A stretch of DNA of 64,000 bases from an uncultured Phaeodactylibacter sp. (GCA_913057245.1 CAJXNH010000010.1:46282-110281), one strand, 5' to 3'; positions 16,791 through 25,918 are shown, counted from the first letter of the stretch. Numbers and translations: made by a program. The notes: generated by a model not told the origin, from the letters alone.

Positions 16791-18587
16791 ATGGACTTCC
16801 GGCGATTATTCGACATCTTGCCCTATCAACAGCACTGCTTTCCCAACAAGAAAGCCCTTGCCATTCGCGAAAGCGTAGGCTGGCAATATTTTAGTACTCA
16901 AGACTGCGAGCAGATTGCTGCCCGTATTAGTGCCGGCTGGCTGGCGCTGGGGCTCAGGCGGGGCGACCGCGTGGCAATCCTGGCCGAACGCTGCAGCCCG
17001 CGCTGGCTGCTCATGGATATCGCCCTGATGCAGGCCGGGCTCATCCCGGTGCCTGTACATAGCCACTGCAGCGACCGGGAGTTACAGTTCATCCTCAGGG
17101 AAGCCGGTGTAGGCTACGTCGTAACGGCCAACCGGGAGGCTACCGAAAAAGTACAGCAGATCAAGGAGCAATTACCGGATTTGAGGGAAGTGTATTGCAT
17201 GCAGCCCCTGCCCGATCATCCGAGTTGGGACGACCTGCTGACCGAGCCTACCGCCTCCGATCAGGAAAAACTGCAGGTACTCCGGGCCGCTATCCATGAA
17301 GAAGACCTGGCGACCATCGTCTACACCTCCGGTACTGCCGGCGAGCCTAAGGGCGTCATGCTTTCCCACCGCAATATCGTCAGCAACATCAAAGCCACCA
17401 TCAGCCTTGTACCGGTCAATGCGAATAGCCGGGTGATCAGCTTCCTGCCGCCAAGCCACATTTTCGAGCGCATGGTCAACTACGCTTACCTGGCCTGCGG
17501 CGCTTCGGTGTACTACTCCAATAACCCCGAAGAAACCCGCTATCTGATGCGCAAAGTGAAGCCGCATTACTTTACGGTAGTACCCCGCTTGCTGGAACGC
17601 GCCTACGACGAAATTCAGGAACGCATAGGGCAATTGCCCGTGCTGCCCCGCTGGGTGGCGCATTGGGCCATTCGGTTAGGGATGCAGTACCGGATGCGGC
17701 ATCGGGGCCATCTTTTGTACCGTATGCAACTGGGCGTGGCCAACCTGCTGGTGTTTAGCGTATGGCGGCGCCTGTTGGGTGGGCGCGTAAAGGGCATCAT
17801 GGTCGGCGCTGCCGCCCTGCAGCCCCGGCTGGCACGGCTGTTTTCGGCTGCCGGACTTTCCATTCACGAGGGCTATGGCATGACCGAGACTTCGCCCGTG
17901 ATCGCCTTCAACCGGTTTGAGCCGGGCGGCACCCGCTTTGGTACCGTTGGGCGGCCTATTCCGGGCATTGAAGTAAAAATTGAAGGGCAAGGGGAGGAAG
18001 AGGGAGAAATACTGGTGCGGGGCCCCAACGTAATGCTGGGCTACTACAACCGGCCGGAGGACACCCAGCGCGTGCTGTCGGAAGACGGCTGGCTGCAAAC
18101 CGGCGACCGCGGAAAATGGGTGCACAAGCGGTTCCTGAAAATAACGGGCCGGCAAAAAGACATTTTCAAAACCACCAACGGCAGGTACGTCGCTCCGGAA
18201 GAAATCGAAAACCTGGCCAAAAGCACACCTTATATAGAGGAGTGTATGGTGCTTGGTGCACAGCGGCCGTTTCCGGTTGCCCTTATCCTGCCGCAGTTTG
18301 GGCTGCTGAAGCAATGGTGCGAGGCGCATAACGTACACTGGACTGCCCCGCAGTTTATGGTGCACAATCATAAGGTGGTCAACTTCATGCAGGAGCAAAT
18401 GGCTAACGTGAATGCCCAATTGCCACACTACAAACAGGTGGGGCAAATCCACCTGCTCCACGAGCCCTGGACCGCAGCAAGTGGCGACCTTACGCCAACC
18501 CTCAAGCCCCGCCGGGAGCGCATTGCCGAAAAATTCCAAAAAGAAATTGATGCCCTCTACGAACAGGGTGCCGCCCTTCGGGGTTGA
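16791..18587 (+). CDS. Long-chain fatty acid-CoA ligase (AMP-forming), copy 1
   Basis: 598 aa. Adenylate-forming enzyme that activates fatty acids to acyl-CoA. The P-loop-like AMP-binding motif is VYTSGTAGEPKGVMLSHRN (about residues 177-195), followed by FLPPSHIFERM, GYGMTETSPV and the hinge motif LQTGDRGKW with ITGRQKDIFKTTNGRYVAPEEIEN. It belongs to the FadD15-like type (about 600 aa, Bacteroidota and Actinobacteria). A paralogue follows 112 bp downstream; the products share the same motifs in the same order but differ widely elsewhere, so the duplication is old. Confidence 0.92.
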   Translation: MDFRRLFDILPYQQHCFPNKKALAIRESVGWQYFSTQDCEQIAARISAGWLALGLRRGDRVAILAERCSPRWLLMDIALMQAGLIPVPVHSHCSDRELQFILREAGVGYVVTANREATEKVQQIKEQLPDLREVYCMQPLPDHPSWDDLLTEPTASDQEKLQVLRAAIHEEDLATIVYTSGTAGEPKGVMLSHRNIVSNIKATISLVPVNANSRVISFLPPSHIFERMVNYAYLACGASVYYSNNPEETRYLMRKVKPHYFTVVPRLLERAYDEIQERIGQLPVLPRWVAHWAIRLGMQYRMRHRGHLLYRMQLGVANLLVFSVWRRLLGGRVKGIMVGAAALQPRLARLFSAAGLSIHEGYGMTETSPVIAFNRFEPGGTRFGTVGRPIPGIEVKIEGQGEEEGEILVRGPNVMLGYYNRPEDTQRVLSEDGWLQTGDRGKWVHKRFLKITGRQKDIFKTTNGRYVAPEEIENLAKSTPYIEECMVLGAQRPFPVALILPQFGLLKQWCEAHNVHWTAPQFMVHNHKVVNFMQEQMANVNAQLPHYKQVGQIHLLHEPWTAASGDLTPTLKPRRERIAEKFQKEIDALYEQGAALRG

Positions 18588-18699
18588 TTGTTTGGCTTAA
18601 AAGAATGTTGGCAGACAGTCGTTTTTTTGCTGCTTTATTTCGCACATTTGCTTTCTGCCAATTATCTTTCGGATACCTAACCAAAACTTGCAGGACAAT

Positions 18700-20529
18700 A
18701 TGGACCATCCAACCAGGTTATTTGACTTCATACAGTACCAGCTCAAGCACAATCCTCAGGACAAGGCTTACGGGTACCGCCAGAACGGGCAGTGGGTGTA
18801 CTACAGCACTCAGGAAACAGTGGATAAAGCCAATAAGGTCAGCCGGGGCTTGCTCAAGCTTGGAGTGAAACCGGGCGATAAAATTGCCATGGCGGTCTAT
18901 CAAAACCGGCCGGAATGGGCGGTGCTGGACCTGGGCATACAGCAAATCGGGGCCATCAATGTGCCGGTCTACCCAACGATCAGCCCTGCGGAGTATGAGT
19001 ACATCTTCAACGACGCAGAAGTGAAGTACGCCTTCGTGGGCAAAGATGACCTGTACGACAAGGTAAACACGGCCAAGGCTAATGTCCCTTCCCTCCTGGA
19101 TATCTACACCTTCGACCGTCAGGATGGGCGGCCCTACTGGGAAGGCATCTTTTCAGATGAAGGGCAGGCGGAAGTGGAAGCGATCATGGCTAAAATCAAG
19201 CCCAGCGAGCTGGCGACCATCATCTACACCTCGGGTACTACCGGTGAGCCCAAGGGCGTCATGCTGTCGCACCGCAATATCGTGAGCAACGTGATGGACG
19301 TGATGGACATTTTTCCGATAAACGATGCGCATAAGGTGCTAAGCTTCCTGCCATTGTGCCATATCTTCGAACGGGCTGCGCTCTACGCCTATACCTTCCT
19401 TGGCGCTAGTATCACCTTTACCGGTACGGACAACCTCGGTGGGGACGAGGGCGACCTGAAAGCCGTGCAGCCGCACTTTTTTACTACAGTGCCCCGCCTG
19501 CTGGAAAAAGTCTACGAAAAAATCTACAACAAAGGCCTGGAACTAACGGGCGTAAAAAAATCCCTCTTCTTCTGGGCGCTCAGCCTGACGGAGGACTATG
19601 AATACGACAAATCCTACGGCGGTTTAAAAGCCATCAAGATGAAAATCGCTGACAAGCTGATTTTCAGCAAGTGGCGGGAAGCGCTCGGCGGCAACGTCAG
19701 GGGTATCATTACCGGGGCCGCCCCCTGCCCGGTCAAAATGGCGAAGGTGTTTTCGGCTGCCGGCGTGCCGATCCGTGAAGGGTACGGGCTTACGGAGACT
19801 TCACCGGGCTTGGCTATCGGGCATTTCACACCGGGCGGAGGTATGTTGGGCACGATTGGGCCGGCTTTGAAGAGCGTGGAATTGCGCATTGACGACTCCG
19901 AAGGCACCTACAACTCCGGCGAGGGCGAAATCCTGGCGAAAGGGCCAAACGTGATGATGGGCTACTACAACAAGCCCGAAGCGACCGCCGAGGTCTTCAA
20001 AGATATTGACGGGGAGCGTTGGTTCCGTACCGGCGATGTAGGTACGCTGGTGCCTGGTCCGGGCGGCAAACCATTCCTGAAAATCACCGACCGCAAGAAA
20101 GAGCTGCTCAAGACCTCCGGTGGCAAGTACGTTGCGCCGGCACCGATCGAAAATAAGCTCAAGGAAGACTTCCTCGTGGAGCAGGTCATGGTGGTCGGTG
20201 AGCAGCGCAAATTTGTTTCTGCCATTATATTGCCTGCCGAAGACGCACTCAAAGACTGGTGCGCCCGTCATGGGGTGGAGTGGAAAGGCATGCAGGACGC
20301 CGTACAGCAACCTGAAGTTATTGCCAAATACCAATCGATCATCGATCAGTACAATCCGAATTTCAGCAAAATAGAGCAGATCAAGAAGTTCTGCCTGATT
20401 GCAGCTTCCTGGGAGCCCAGCCGTACAGACGGTACAGCTGCTGAACTGACGCCAACGATGAAGCTCAAGCGGCGGGTCATCCGTGACAAGTACCAGCAGG
20501 ACATCGAAGCCATTTATGCAGAAGGGTAG
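18700..20529 (+). CDS. Long-chain fatty acid-CoA ligase (AMP-forming), copy 2
   Basis: 609 aa from ATG 18700 (MDHPTRLF). The frame continues upstream to a TTG at 18688. AMP-binding motif IYTSGTTGEPKGVMLSHRN (about 175-193), LPLCHIFERAALYAY, GYGLTETSPG, FRTGDVGTL and the ITDRKKELLKTSGGKYVAPAPIEN hinge are all present. It is a tandem paralogue of the gene upstream. The next host gene downstream is the one split by the integrated element. Confidence 0.93.
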   Translation: MDHPTRLFDFIQYQLKHNPQDKAYGYRQNGQWVYYSTQETVDKANKVSRGLLKLGVKPGDKIAMAVYQNRPEWAVLDLGIQQIGAINVPVYPTISPAEYEYIFNDAEVKYAFVGKDDLYDKVNTAKANVPSLLDIYTFDRQDGRPYWEGIFSDEGQAEVEAIMAKIKPSELATIIYTSGTTGEPKGVMLSHRNIVSNVMDVMDIFPINDAHKVLSFLPLCHIFERAALYAYTFLGASITFTGTDNLGGDEGDLKAVQPHFFTTVPRLLEKVYEKIYNKGLELTGVKKSLFFWALSLTEDYEYDKSYGGLKAIKMKIADKLIFSKWREALGGNVRGIITGAAPCPVKMAKVFSAAGVPIREGYGLTETSPGLAIGHFTPGGGMLGTIGPALKSVELRIDDSEGTYNSGEGEILAKGPNVMMGYYNKPEATAEVFKDIDGERWFRTGDVGTLVPGPGGKPFLKITDRKKELLKTSGGKYVAPAPIENKLKEDFLVEQVMVVGEQRKFVSAIILPAEDALKDWCARHGVEWKGMQDAVQQPEVIAKYQSIIDQYNPNFSKIEQIKKFCLIAASWEPSRTDGTAAELTPTMKLKRRVIRDKYQQDIEAIYAEG

Positions 20530-20575
20530 CTAAACAAAGCAGCAACCCAGCTATTTTGATGGTAAAAACCCTCGA

Positions 20576-20677
20576 ATGGCTGACCTCACTCAACAACTCC
20601 ATCATTTGCTAAAGCAGGGCGCGGAGCTTTTTCATCCCGGTGGAAAAGCTCCGTTGCTTTTTGCGGAAGTAAGGTAG
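20576..20677 (+). pseudogene. 5' fragment of a host gene split by the mobile element
   Basis: ATG at 20576 opens a frame (MADLTQQLHHLLKQGAELF...) that reads through LLFAE at the left att repeat and then meets TAG seven bases inside the element. Joining it at the shared repeat to the frame beginning at 29800 restores an uninterrupted coding sequence of about 188 aa. I do not recognise the protein family. It lies 46 bp after the second acyl-CoA synthetase gene. Confidence 0.8.
20657..20669 (+). other. Left attachment repeat of the element
   Basis: CTTTTTGCGGAAG within the split host gene; 12 of 13 bases match the right copy at 29788-29800, the last 10 (TTTGCGGAAG) exactly. Confidence 0.75.
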
Positions 20678-20742
20678 AATTATTAAGAATGCCCGCTATT
20701 GTTGAGTTGTAGCGCTGTTTTGTCAGTCCTATTTTAGCGCTG

Positions 20743-20759
20743 TTGACATATCGTTGACA
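20743..20759 (+). other. Paired TTGACA sites, left end of element
   Basis: TTGACA at 20743-20748 and 20754-20759, an 11-bp period. The same arrangement, orientation and period occurs near the right end, so these are candidate integrase arm-binding sites. The nonamer AGCGCTGTT also occurs twice just upstream (near 20711 and 20735). Confidence 0.4.
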
Positions 20760-20844
20760 GTTTTGCACGTTTTTTGCTGAATCTGCAAAAATCCACGCTG
20801 GATGATGATAAACCTGTAACGACATCTACCTGCCCTCAGCGCAT

Positions 20845-20902
20845 AAAAAAACCGCCTGCCGGTGGATTGAATAGCACTGGGCTATGGTGGCAGACGGGTT
20901 TA
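20845..20902 (-). terminator. Terminator at the left end of the element's operon
   Basis: Read leftwards, an imperfect stem (CCCGTCTGCCACC against GGCAGGCGG) is followed by seven Ts (20851-20845). It lies about 40 bp after the DUF5681 gene's stop. Confidence 0.65.
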
Positions 20903-20939
20903 TATGTTATGACAAAGATAGTTTTTTTATCGGCTCGAT

Positions 20940-21233
20940 CTAATCGCTGATTATTATTGTCGGTGGCTGTATTAGCTCATGGCTCGCTTTTGCCTCTATG
21001 CTCTTTAGCTTCGGCAGTGCAAAGTCCATCATCTTAATGTAAGCGCTCACACGGTCTTTAGGCTCTAATGCATTCAGGTCATCCACGATGGTATCAAAGT
21101 TGTCATCTAGCAGGTCTTTGACCTTATCGCGCAAAATTTGCACCTCCTTATTGCCTGCCCCCTTCGGTCTGCCTTTGGGGTTGCCTGACGTGCCGGGTTT
21201 GAACTTGCCTGTTTTATCTCTTTTTGCCTTCAT
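20940..21233 (-). CDS. DUF5681 domain protein, possible small-terminase-like
   Basis: 97 aa. The N-terminus shows the DUF5681 signature GKFKPGTSGNPKGRPKGAG, followed by a helical, acidic region (KVKDLLDDNFDTIVDDLNAL) and a short C-terminus. DUF5681 proteins are common in phages and mobile elements and often sit where a small terminase subunit would be, but their function is not established. It is the last gene of the leftward set, 137 bp after the TOPRIM gene, and ends before a terminator. If it is a packaging protein it would support a satellite lifestyle. Confidence 0.7.
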   Translation of the reverse strand: MKAKRDKTGKFKPGTSGNPKGRPKGAGNKEVQILRDKVKDLLDDNFDTIVDDLNALEPKDRVSAYIKMMDFALPKLKSIEAKASHELIQPPTIIISD

Positions 21234-21369
21234 GGTATGGTGGTTTGGTCTACAATTCTTTTTAGGCTGAATCTGCCGGTAAAACCCGGTTTATCTTTTT
21301 AGGGCTGAATCGTCACAAAAACTAAGTTTATCCGGCTGGGCTGTCTGCTGTTGTCATGGTGCTGTGGTT

Positions 21370-22398
21370 TTATAGCTGGTATTTGAGTTGCTGCAGTTGC
21401 TGCCGCTCCATCTCCTCTAGTTCCTTCAGGTACTCCAGCTCTGGTTTATCAATATGGTTTAAGATACAGCGCTCGGTCAGGTCTCGCAATATTCGCGGGT
21501 CTAGTGCATCCAGTTCGCAGGAATCGCCAGCAAAACCCTTTGACCTTGTATCACTTCTTTTTGTCGGTCTGGTTGGTAGGCTATATTCCGCTATCTGTTG
21601 TCTAGTGATTGCCATGCGCTCAAAGTTGAAATTCCCTGCCCCTAAACTTTGCAGGCTGTCCTCTATTGTCTCAGCTGCATTTACCCCTGACGGGTCATAA
21701 TCGCCAAAATGATAAATAAAAAACCGCTTACCTGCCCTGTTCGCTTCTTTTATCTCCTCAGCGGTTTGATGCAGGAACGTCAAAGAATTGTACCCACGGA
21801 CAGGTAACAGGCTGACATCATACTGGTAAGTTATCGGTCGTATTGTACCGGCTAAACCTAGTTTTTCAATCCATATTTGAACCACGTCCTGCCTATCTTG
21901 CCATAAATCCTTCCTGTACGACATGGAGACATGGTCTAACGCTTCCCCGATGCCGCTATAGGTCTGCTGGGTGAAGTACAGACGGCTCTCATCTGTGATA
22001 CATCGCCAAGCTAACCAGCCTCTAAGCCTCATATCTGATACGTAATTGCACACCACGTTATACGCCTTCTCTGTTTTTGGTATTACCTGCTCAACGCTTG
22101 CAAGTTGATAGAACAAGCTCCTGACGCCGATCTGCATTTGAAGCCTAGCGAATACCCTCGTTATTGCTTGGTTAATCTCCAGCTTGTCAGGTCTTAGCTT
22201 GTATATCTCTTTTGCTGTATCTTCAATATCCAGCCTAAAAACTGCCATTGTGCCACAATTACTGCATTGTCTTACTACCTCGATGCCCGGATAAGGTACA
22301 GCCTCAAAACTAACTTCAGACCTACAGCCATCCGCGCTGCATCTTCCTAGGTACTTCGCTTTTTGTTCTGCCTGCCGCTTTTTTACTCTGTTGCTCAT
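21370..22398 (-). CDS. Spo11/topoisomerase VI-A-like TOPRIM protein
   Basis: 342 aa. An N-terminal zinc-ribbon-like part has Cys20, Cys25, Cys45 and Cys48. A winged-helix-like segment follows with GVRSLFYQLAS...IPKTEKAYN (about 91-113), where Tyr97 sits where Spo11/TopoVI-A place the DNA-linking Tyr. A TOPRIM-like part has WIEKLGLAG (Glu178), RGYNSLTFLH and the acidic pair GDYDPSG (Asp233, Asp235). I infer a distant TopoVI-A relative; activity is unproven. No B-subunit gene is in the element. Alternative: a DNA-binding accessory protein that lost cleavage. Confidence 0.65.
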   Translation of the reverse strand: MSNRVKKRQAEQKAKYLGRCSADGCRSEVSFEAVPYPGIEVVRQCSNCGTMAVFRLDIEDTAKEIYKLRPDKLEINQAITRVFARLQMQIGVRSLFYQLASVEQVIPKTEKAYNVVCNYVSDMRLRGWLAWRCITDESRLYFTQQTYSGIGEALDHVSMSYRKDLWQDRQDVVQIWIEKLGLAGTIRPITYQYDVSLLPVRGYNSLTFLHQTAEEIKEANRAGKRFFIYHFGDYDPSGVNAAETIEDSLQSLGAGNFNFERMAITRQQIAEYSLPTRPTKRSDTRSKGFAGDSCELDALDPRILRDLTERCILNHIDKPELEYLKELEEMERQQLQQLKYQL

Positions 22399-22464
22399 GC
22401 CGTTAAAATGTTAGTCTAGCCTCAAAATGTTGCTGATACGGTTTTACCTGTTGTCATCCTGCTT

Positions 22465-22695
22465 TTACAGGTGCTTGGTCTCGTATGCCCACACGCTTTT
22501 TGAATAGCCGTCTGATACGACATTATCAACTCGGTAGTGCTTACCGTCTGCCTGCAAAATATCGCCCTCAGCCACTTGTATATCGTTTGGCACTGTAAAT
22601 GATACCTCGCTCAATTCGTGCTGAATACATAGCCCGTCAACAGTTATCTGTACCGGTCGGTAAATGATGATCTGGTCTTTATCGGTGGTGGTCAT
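22465..22695 (-). CDS. Hypothetical 76-aa element protein
   Basis: The family is not recognised. The sequence is mostly beta-prone with an internal GDILQADGKHYRVDNVV segment, similar in feel to small beta-barrel phage proteins, but that is no more than an impression. It starts 40 bp after the tandem palindromes and is followed 67 bp later by the TOPRIM protein gene. Codon use matches the rest of the element. Confidence 0.6.
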   Translation of the reverse strand: MTTTDKDQIIIYRPVQITVDGLCIQHELSEVSFTVPNDIQVAEGDILQADGKHYRVDNVVSDGYSKSVWAYETKHL

Positions 22696-22734
22696 GGTGT
22701 GTGGTTTTTGATTAGTAAAAAGCGCTCAGATTTT

Positions 22735-22852
22735 CAGTTAACCAAACCAATCCCCCTATATAGGTCGTTGGTTTGGTCAACTGGATTTTTAGGGCTGTTT
22801 TTTCAGTTAACCAAACCAACCGCCTATATATGCCCGTTGGTTTGGTCAACTG
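22735..22852. repeat. Two tandem palindromes, candidate replication origin
   Basis: Each unit is a 49-bp hairpin: arm CAGTTAACCAAACCAA (22735-22750; 22804-22819), an AT-rich centre with CTATATA, and arm TTGGTTTGGTCAACTG (22768-22783; 22837-22852), with one mismatch per stem. The units repeat with a 69-bp period. They start 12 bp after the replication protein's stop codon. On the plus strand each is followed by GGATTTTTAG, so a terminator role is an alternative. Confidence 0.65.
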
Positions 22853-22864
22853 GATTTTTAGCCC

Positions 22865-25003
22865 TTATTCCTCCTCCTCAGCGATGTACTGATACATGAT
22901 TGCATTGCGTGCGCCTTTGGTGACATTCAGCCATCCTAGTTCGCCGTTAGCCGCTTGTTTTTCGATAGTGCGCAATCTGTCCAGAATGGTATTTTTGCTG
23001 ACCTCAAATTCTTCCATCAACTCTGTGCAAATATCCTTCCTCGCTATCGGTTCGCCTTCTGAATTGATTAGAGACCAGTTCAGGCTTTCCGCTACTGTAT
23101 CAACATGGACAGCGTTTTTATTGTCCTGCATCACTTGTTCCACTAATTCAGCTGGTGCAACGATCAGTCCGTTTTGCTCTGCTGAATAGGTAAGATTTAG
23201 CGGTGCAGGTCGCTTGCCTCGCCGTAGCTTCCTAAACTTCAGCTGGATAAGGTCGGATGGTTCGTTGTCATTGCCCTTCACAAAGCCAATTTGAAGCGCT
23301 GTGCTGGCTTTATTTGCGCTTTCCGTACCAACGTGCCCACGGGCTTTAGCTTCGCCGCCTCCTGGGTTCTCATGTATCACAATGAGGAAGGTGCAGTCTT
23401 GTTCCTCGCACAACAGACCGATAAAGTCAAAAAGCTCCATCGCTTCTGCATCATTGTTGAATGAGCTAACGCAATCGGTGACAACATCCAGCACCACGAA
23501 TAAATGTTCGGTGGTGCTGTTCCTTGCATCGGTCAGCCATTGTTTTAGCGCTGTCAGCCTGTCGCGCCTCGGTATCTTCTTTAGTGAAGTGTACAGGAAG
23601 CCTGCCGGGTGTTCCTCCTTCTCATATCCTGCTTTGCGTTTGATTGACTGAATAGCGAATGGCAGTTCGTCCATCAAATTACGTTCGGTATCAACTAGCG
23701 CCACGGTGCAACGCTCTGTCGGGTTCCTTGCGAAGCCTAAAAAATGGCTGTGGTGGACATCATTACGCTTTATGAGTAGCGATACCATCAATTCAGAAAA
23801 ACGGCTTTTGTGGCTGCCTTCTCTGCCCTGAATAGAGTTGATAGTGTACTTCTGAAAAATAGGCGTTTCTCCTAGGCTGATGATCTCCGGTGCAAATTGC
23901 ACTGGCTTTGATGCAGCCTCCTTTAATCGCTCTTGGACTTCCTTCAGCTGTTCTAAATAGTTGACCTCCTCTTCAGGCTCATGGTCATAGCCTCGATACC
24001 TGCCGCGATTATCCCGTTTTTGCTGCTTTGGTTTGTGCCGGTCTCCGTAGCCGTCAGCATACAGCGCTTTGGCTGCTGCTGAAAAATCGCCGCTGTGATT
24101 AAGAACAGCGTAAACACCAAATGCAGTGTGTGCCTTTTCCGGCTCGAATTGTGTGCTGCTGCTCCAACAGATAAACAACTCTTTGCCCGTGTGATAATTG
24201 CCCGAATATGCCGCTTTGCTGTCTCCTGGTCGCTTCAGGAATACCCTTTCGCCTCGCCTGAATACCTCCGTCCATCCATCCGCTATGAGTAGGTCTAAAG
24301 CGCTGTGCTGTTGATTGTAGTCATCCCATGGGGTCAAACCGCTCTGAGCTGGCATTGCTTCAGCTGGTGGTGCTTCCTCTTCTGCCTGGCTGTCAAAGTG
24401 CTTCGCCGCTGCAAATAACCCTGCCCGCTGTTGCGGTGTAATCTCCTTCAGCGCTGTTAGGCTGCCTCTGCCCTGATCTTCATAGCCCGGTGAAGGTGCG
24501 ACAACAATATAGCCGCCCTCGCCTCTGGTCTCGATCAATACCTTTAGCCTATTGTCTGTCTCGGCTTCGGCTGGTGTGGCTGGACGGGTTGCTATCTTCT
24601 GATTGCCGCCGATCTCAGCACAACGATAAATAACGTGCATCCCATCGTTGATAGTGGTTTCAATATACAAGTCGGTGACAGGACAGGCATTTTTATTCAG
24701 TACATCGTTATGCCTCATGTACTCCTGGAACAATGGCTTTTCATGTAGCCAATATTTTTGGTCAAAGTCCAGCGCTTCGATGCCTTGACCAGTCAAAACA
24801 GCGATGCCCCAACATGGACGGGAAAACAGCTGCCTGACCTGTTCTTCGGTCTGGTTGGTTTGGTACTCCTTCCAGCTCGGACAGGCTGGTCGCTTATCGC
24901 TATTAATAGGAAGAACCCTTAGCCCTGCTGCATGGTACTCCAGTGCAGTGGTCAGGTAAGACTTTGTAAAAGTGCGTTCTTTATTGTAACTTTGTAAGGT
25001 CAT
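22865..25003 (-). CDS. Replication protein: prim-pol domain plus RecA-like ATPase
   Basis: 712 aa from ATG 25003 (MTLQSYNK); an in-frame ATG at 25036 is also possible. The N-terminal third is a bifunctional primase-polymerase domain, with the GIAVLTGQGIEALDFD motif (Asp79, Asp81) and ETRGEGGYIVVAPSPGY. The C-terminal half is an AAA_25/RepA-like ATPase with a Walker A-type GREGSHKS (393-400), a Walker B-like LFVVLDVV and IVIHENPGGGEAKARGHVG. The last 80 residues resemble a winged helix. Such proteins initiate replication of phage, satellite and plasmid genomes. The tandem palindromes immediately downstream are the natural candidate origin. Confidence 0.85.
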   Translation of the reverse strand: MTLQSYNKERTFTKSYLTTALEYHAAGLRVLPINSDKRPACPSWKEYQTNQTEEQVRQLFSRPCWGIAVLTGQGIEALDFDQKYWLHEKPLFQEYMRHNDVLNKNACPVTDLYIETTINDGMHVIYRCAEIGGNQKIATRPATPAEAETDNRLKVLIETRGEGGYIVVAPSPGYEDQGRGSLTALKEITPQQRAGLFAAAKHFDSQAEEEAPPAEAMPAQSGLTPWDDYNQQHSALDLLIADGWTEVFRRGERVFLKRPGDSKAAYSGNYHTGKELFICWSSSTQFEPEKAHTAFGVYAVLNHSGDFSAAAKALYADGYGDRHKPKQQKRDNRGRYRGYDHEPEEEVNYLEQLKEVQERLKEAASKPVQFAPEIISLGETPIFQKYTINSIQGREGSHKSRFSELMVSLLIKRNDVHHSHFLGFARNPTERCTVALVDTERNLMDELPFAIQSIKRKAGYEKEEHPAGFLYTSLKKIPRRDRLTALKQWLTDARNSTTEHLFVVLDVVTDCVSSFNNDAEAMELFDFIGLLCEEQDCTFLIVIHENPGGGEAKARGHVGTESANKASTALQIGFVKGNDNEPSDLIQLKFRKLRRGKRPAPLNLTYSAEQNGLIVAPAELVEQVMQDNKNAVHVDTVAESLNWSLINSEGEPIARKDICTELMEEFEVSKNTILDRLRTIEKQAANGELGWLNVTKGARNAIMYQYIAEEEE

Positions 25004-25066
25004 TACGATGTAATTAAGATTAGAGAAATACCGCATTGCTGCCCGCTTTGCGGTTTTTTTTTGCGG

Positions 25067-25408
25067 TCATTCTTCGCCGCTCAAATAGCGCTCCGCCCGT
25101 TCTGCTGCATTGAGTACATCCGCTTTTTTGTAGGCTCGTTTATTGCCGTTCTCAGCGATGTTTTTAGCCTCAATGATGCCACGCTCGACATACCTGTTCA
25201 ATGTCCTGTAATCGCTTACAGGCAGTAGCTCTAGCGCTTGTTTAGCAGTCAGCCACGGTGGTAGGTGCGGGTAAGTGTGCAGGTGCTGAACTTCTGTACG
25301 CAATTCTTTGACCTCACTCTCTAGGTCTCTAAACGCGCTCAGTAGTTCGTTGAACTGGTCTGCATTAACTTGTATGACTGTGGTTGTTGCTCCTTTAAAC
25401 TCAGTCAT
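25067..25408 (-). CDS. Excisionase-like HTH protein 2
   Basis: 113 aa. A coiled-coil N-terminal half (FNELLSAFRDLESEVKELR) is followed by a MerR/excisionase-type winged helix (LTAKQALELLPVSDYRTLNRYVERGIIEAK) ending in YKKADVLNAAERAERYL. It overlaps the upstream HTH gene by 4 bp (ATGA), so the two are coupled. Likely a DNA-binding regulator of replication or excision; the tandem of two such genes is common in Bacteroidota elements. Confidence 0.7.
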   Translation of the reverse strand: MTEFKGATTTVIQVNADQFNELLSAFRDLESEVKELRTEVQHLHTYPHLPPWLTAKQALELLPVSDYRTLNRYVERGIIEAKNIAENGNKRAYKKADVLNAAERAERYLSGEE

Positions 25409-25722
25409 GCCGCTTCGCTTTCCATTATCGTATCAATGCAGTACCGCTGGCGGAACTCCGCTGCCCACTCGCTGGCTGGGGTTGGTGCGCCTTCAGCCAT
25501 CCATGCTTCAAGCTCCAGCCGGGTAAACAGATAGCGCCCGCCGATCTTGCGGTGGGGCAGTCTGTCCTCCTGGCATAAGCGCCTGACGTAGACCGGATGT
25601 GATATTGTTGGTACTACTTCGGTGGCAAGCTCAACGCCGCCACGCTCCGATAATGAAAAGTTGAGCAATGTGCGCAGATGGGACAAAAAGCGCTCATAGT
25701 CCACAGATTGTACTGTTGTCAT
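25405..25722 (-). CDS. Excisionase-like HTH protein 1
   Basis: 105 aa from ATG 25722 (MTTVQSVDYERF); the frame is open to 25806 but without support. The middle contains a MerR/Xis-type winged helix (SHPVYVRRLCQEDRLPHRKIGGRYLFTRLELEAWM), the classic helix_turn_helix_17 pattern. Excisionase-family proteins direct the integrase to excise or regulate early genes. It is coupled to the following HTH gene. Confidence 0.8.
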   Translation of the reverse strand: MTTVQSVDYERFLSHLRTLLNFSLSERGGVELATEVVPTISHPVYVRRLCQEDRLPHRKIGGRYLFTRLELEAWMAEGAPTPASEWAAEFRQRYCIDTIMESEAA

Positions 25723-25918
25723 GGTACAAAATGTTTTTGGTCTGGTTTGAGAATCTGAGACTATGCGCTGGCTCGTTCGCGCAAAAAGTATTTTGGTGAG
25801 TATCAAAAACCGCCGGCTGGCTCTTTTTTGCCGTTCGCTTTTGATAATGCAATAATAAAAAACTTTTTGTTGCCATGCTTTATCGGATTATCAACAGACT
25901 GTTAGTAATTCAAATAGA

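Noticed and set aside
20586..20825. 79-codon minus-strand frame across the left att site
   Set aside because: It spans the host/element junction, so it can only have arisen by chance on insertion; the plus-strand host fragment explains the sequence.
22699..22899. 66-codon plus-strand frame over the tandem palindromes
   Set aside because: Its repeated peptide (QLTKP...PLVWSTGFL) is simply the translation of the two DNA repeats; no gene.
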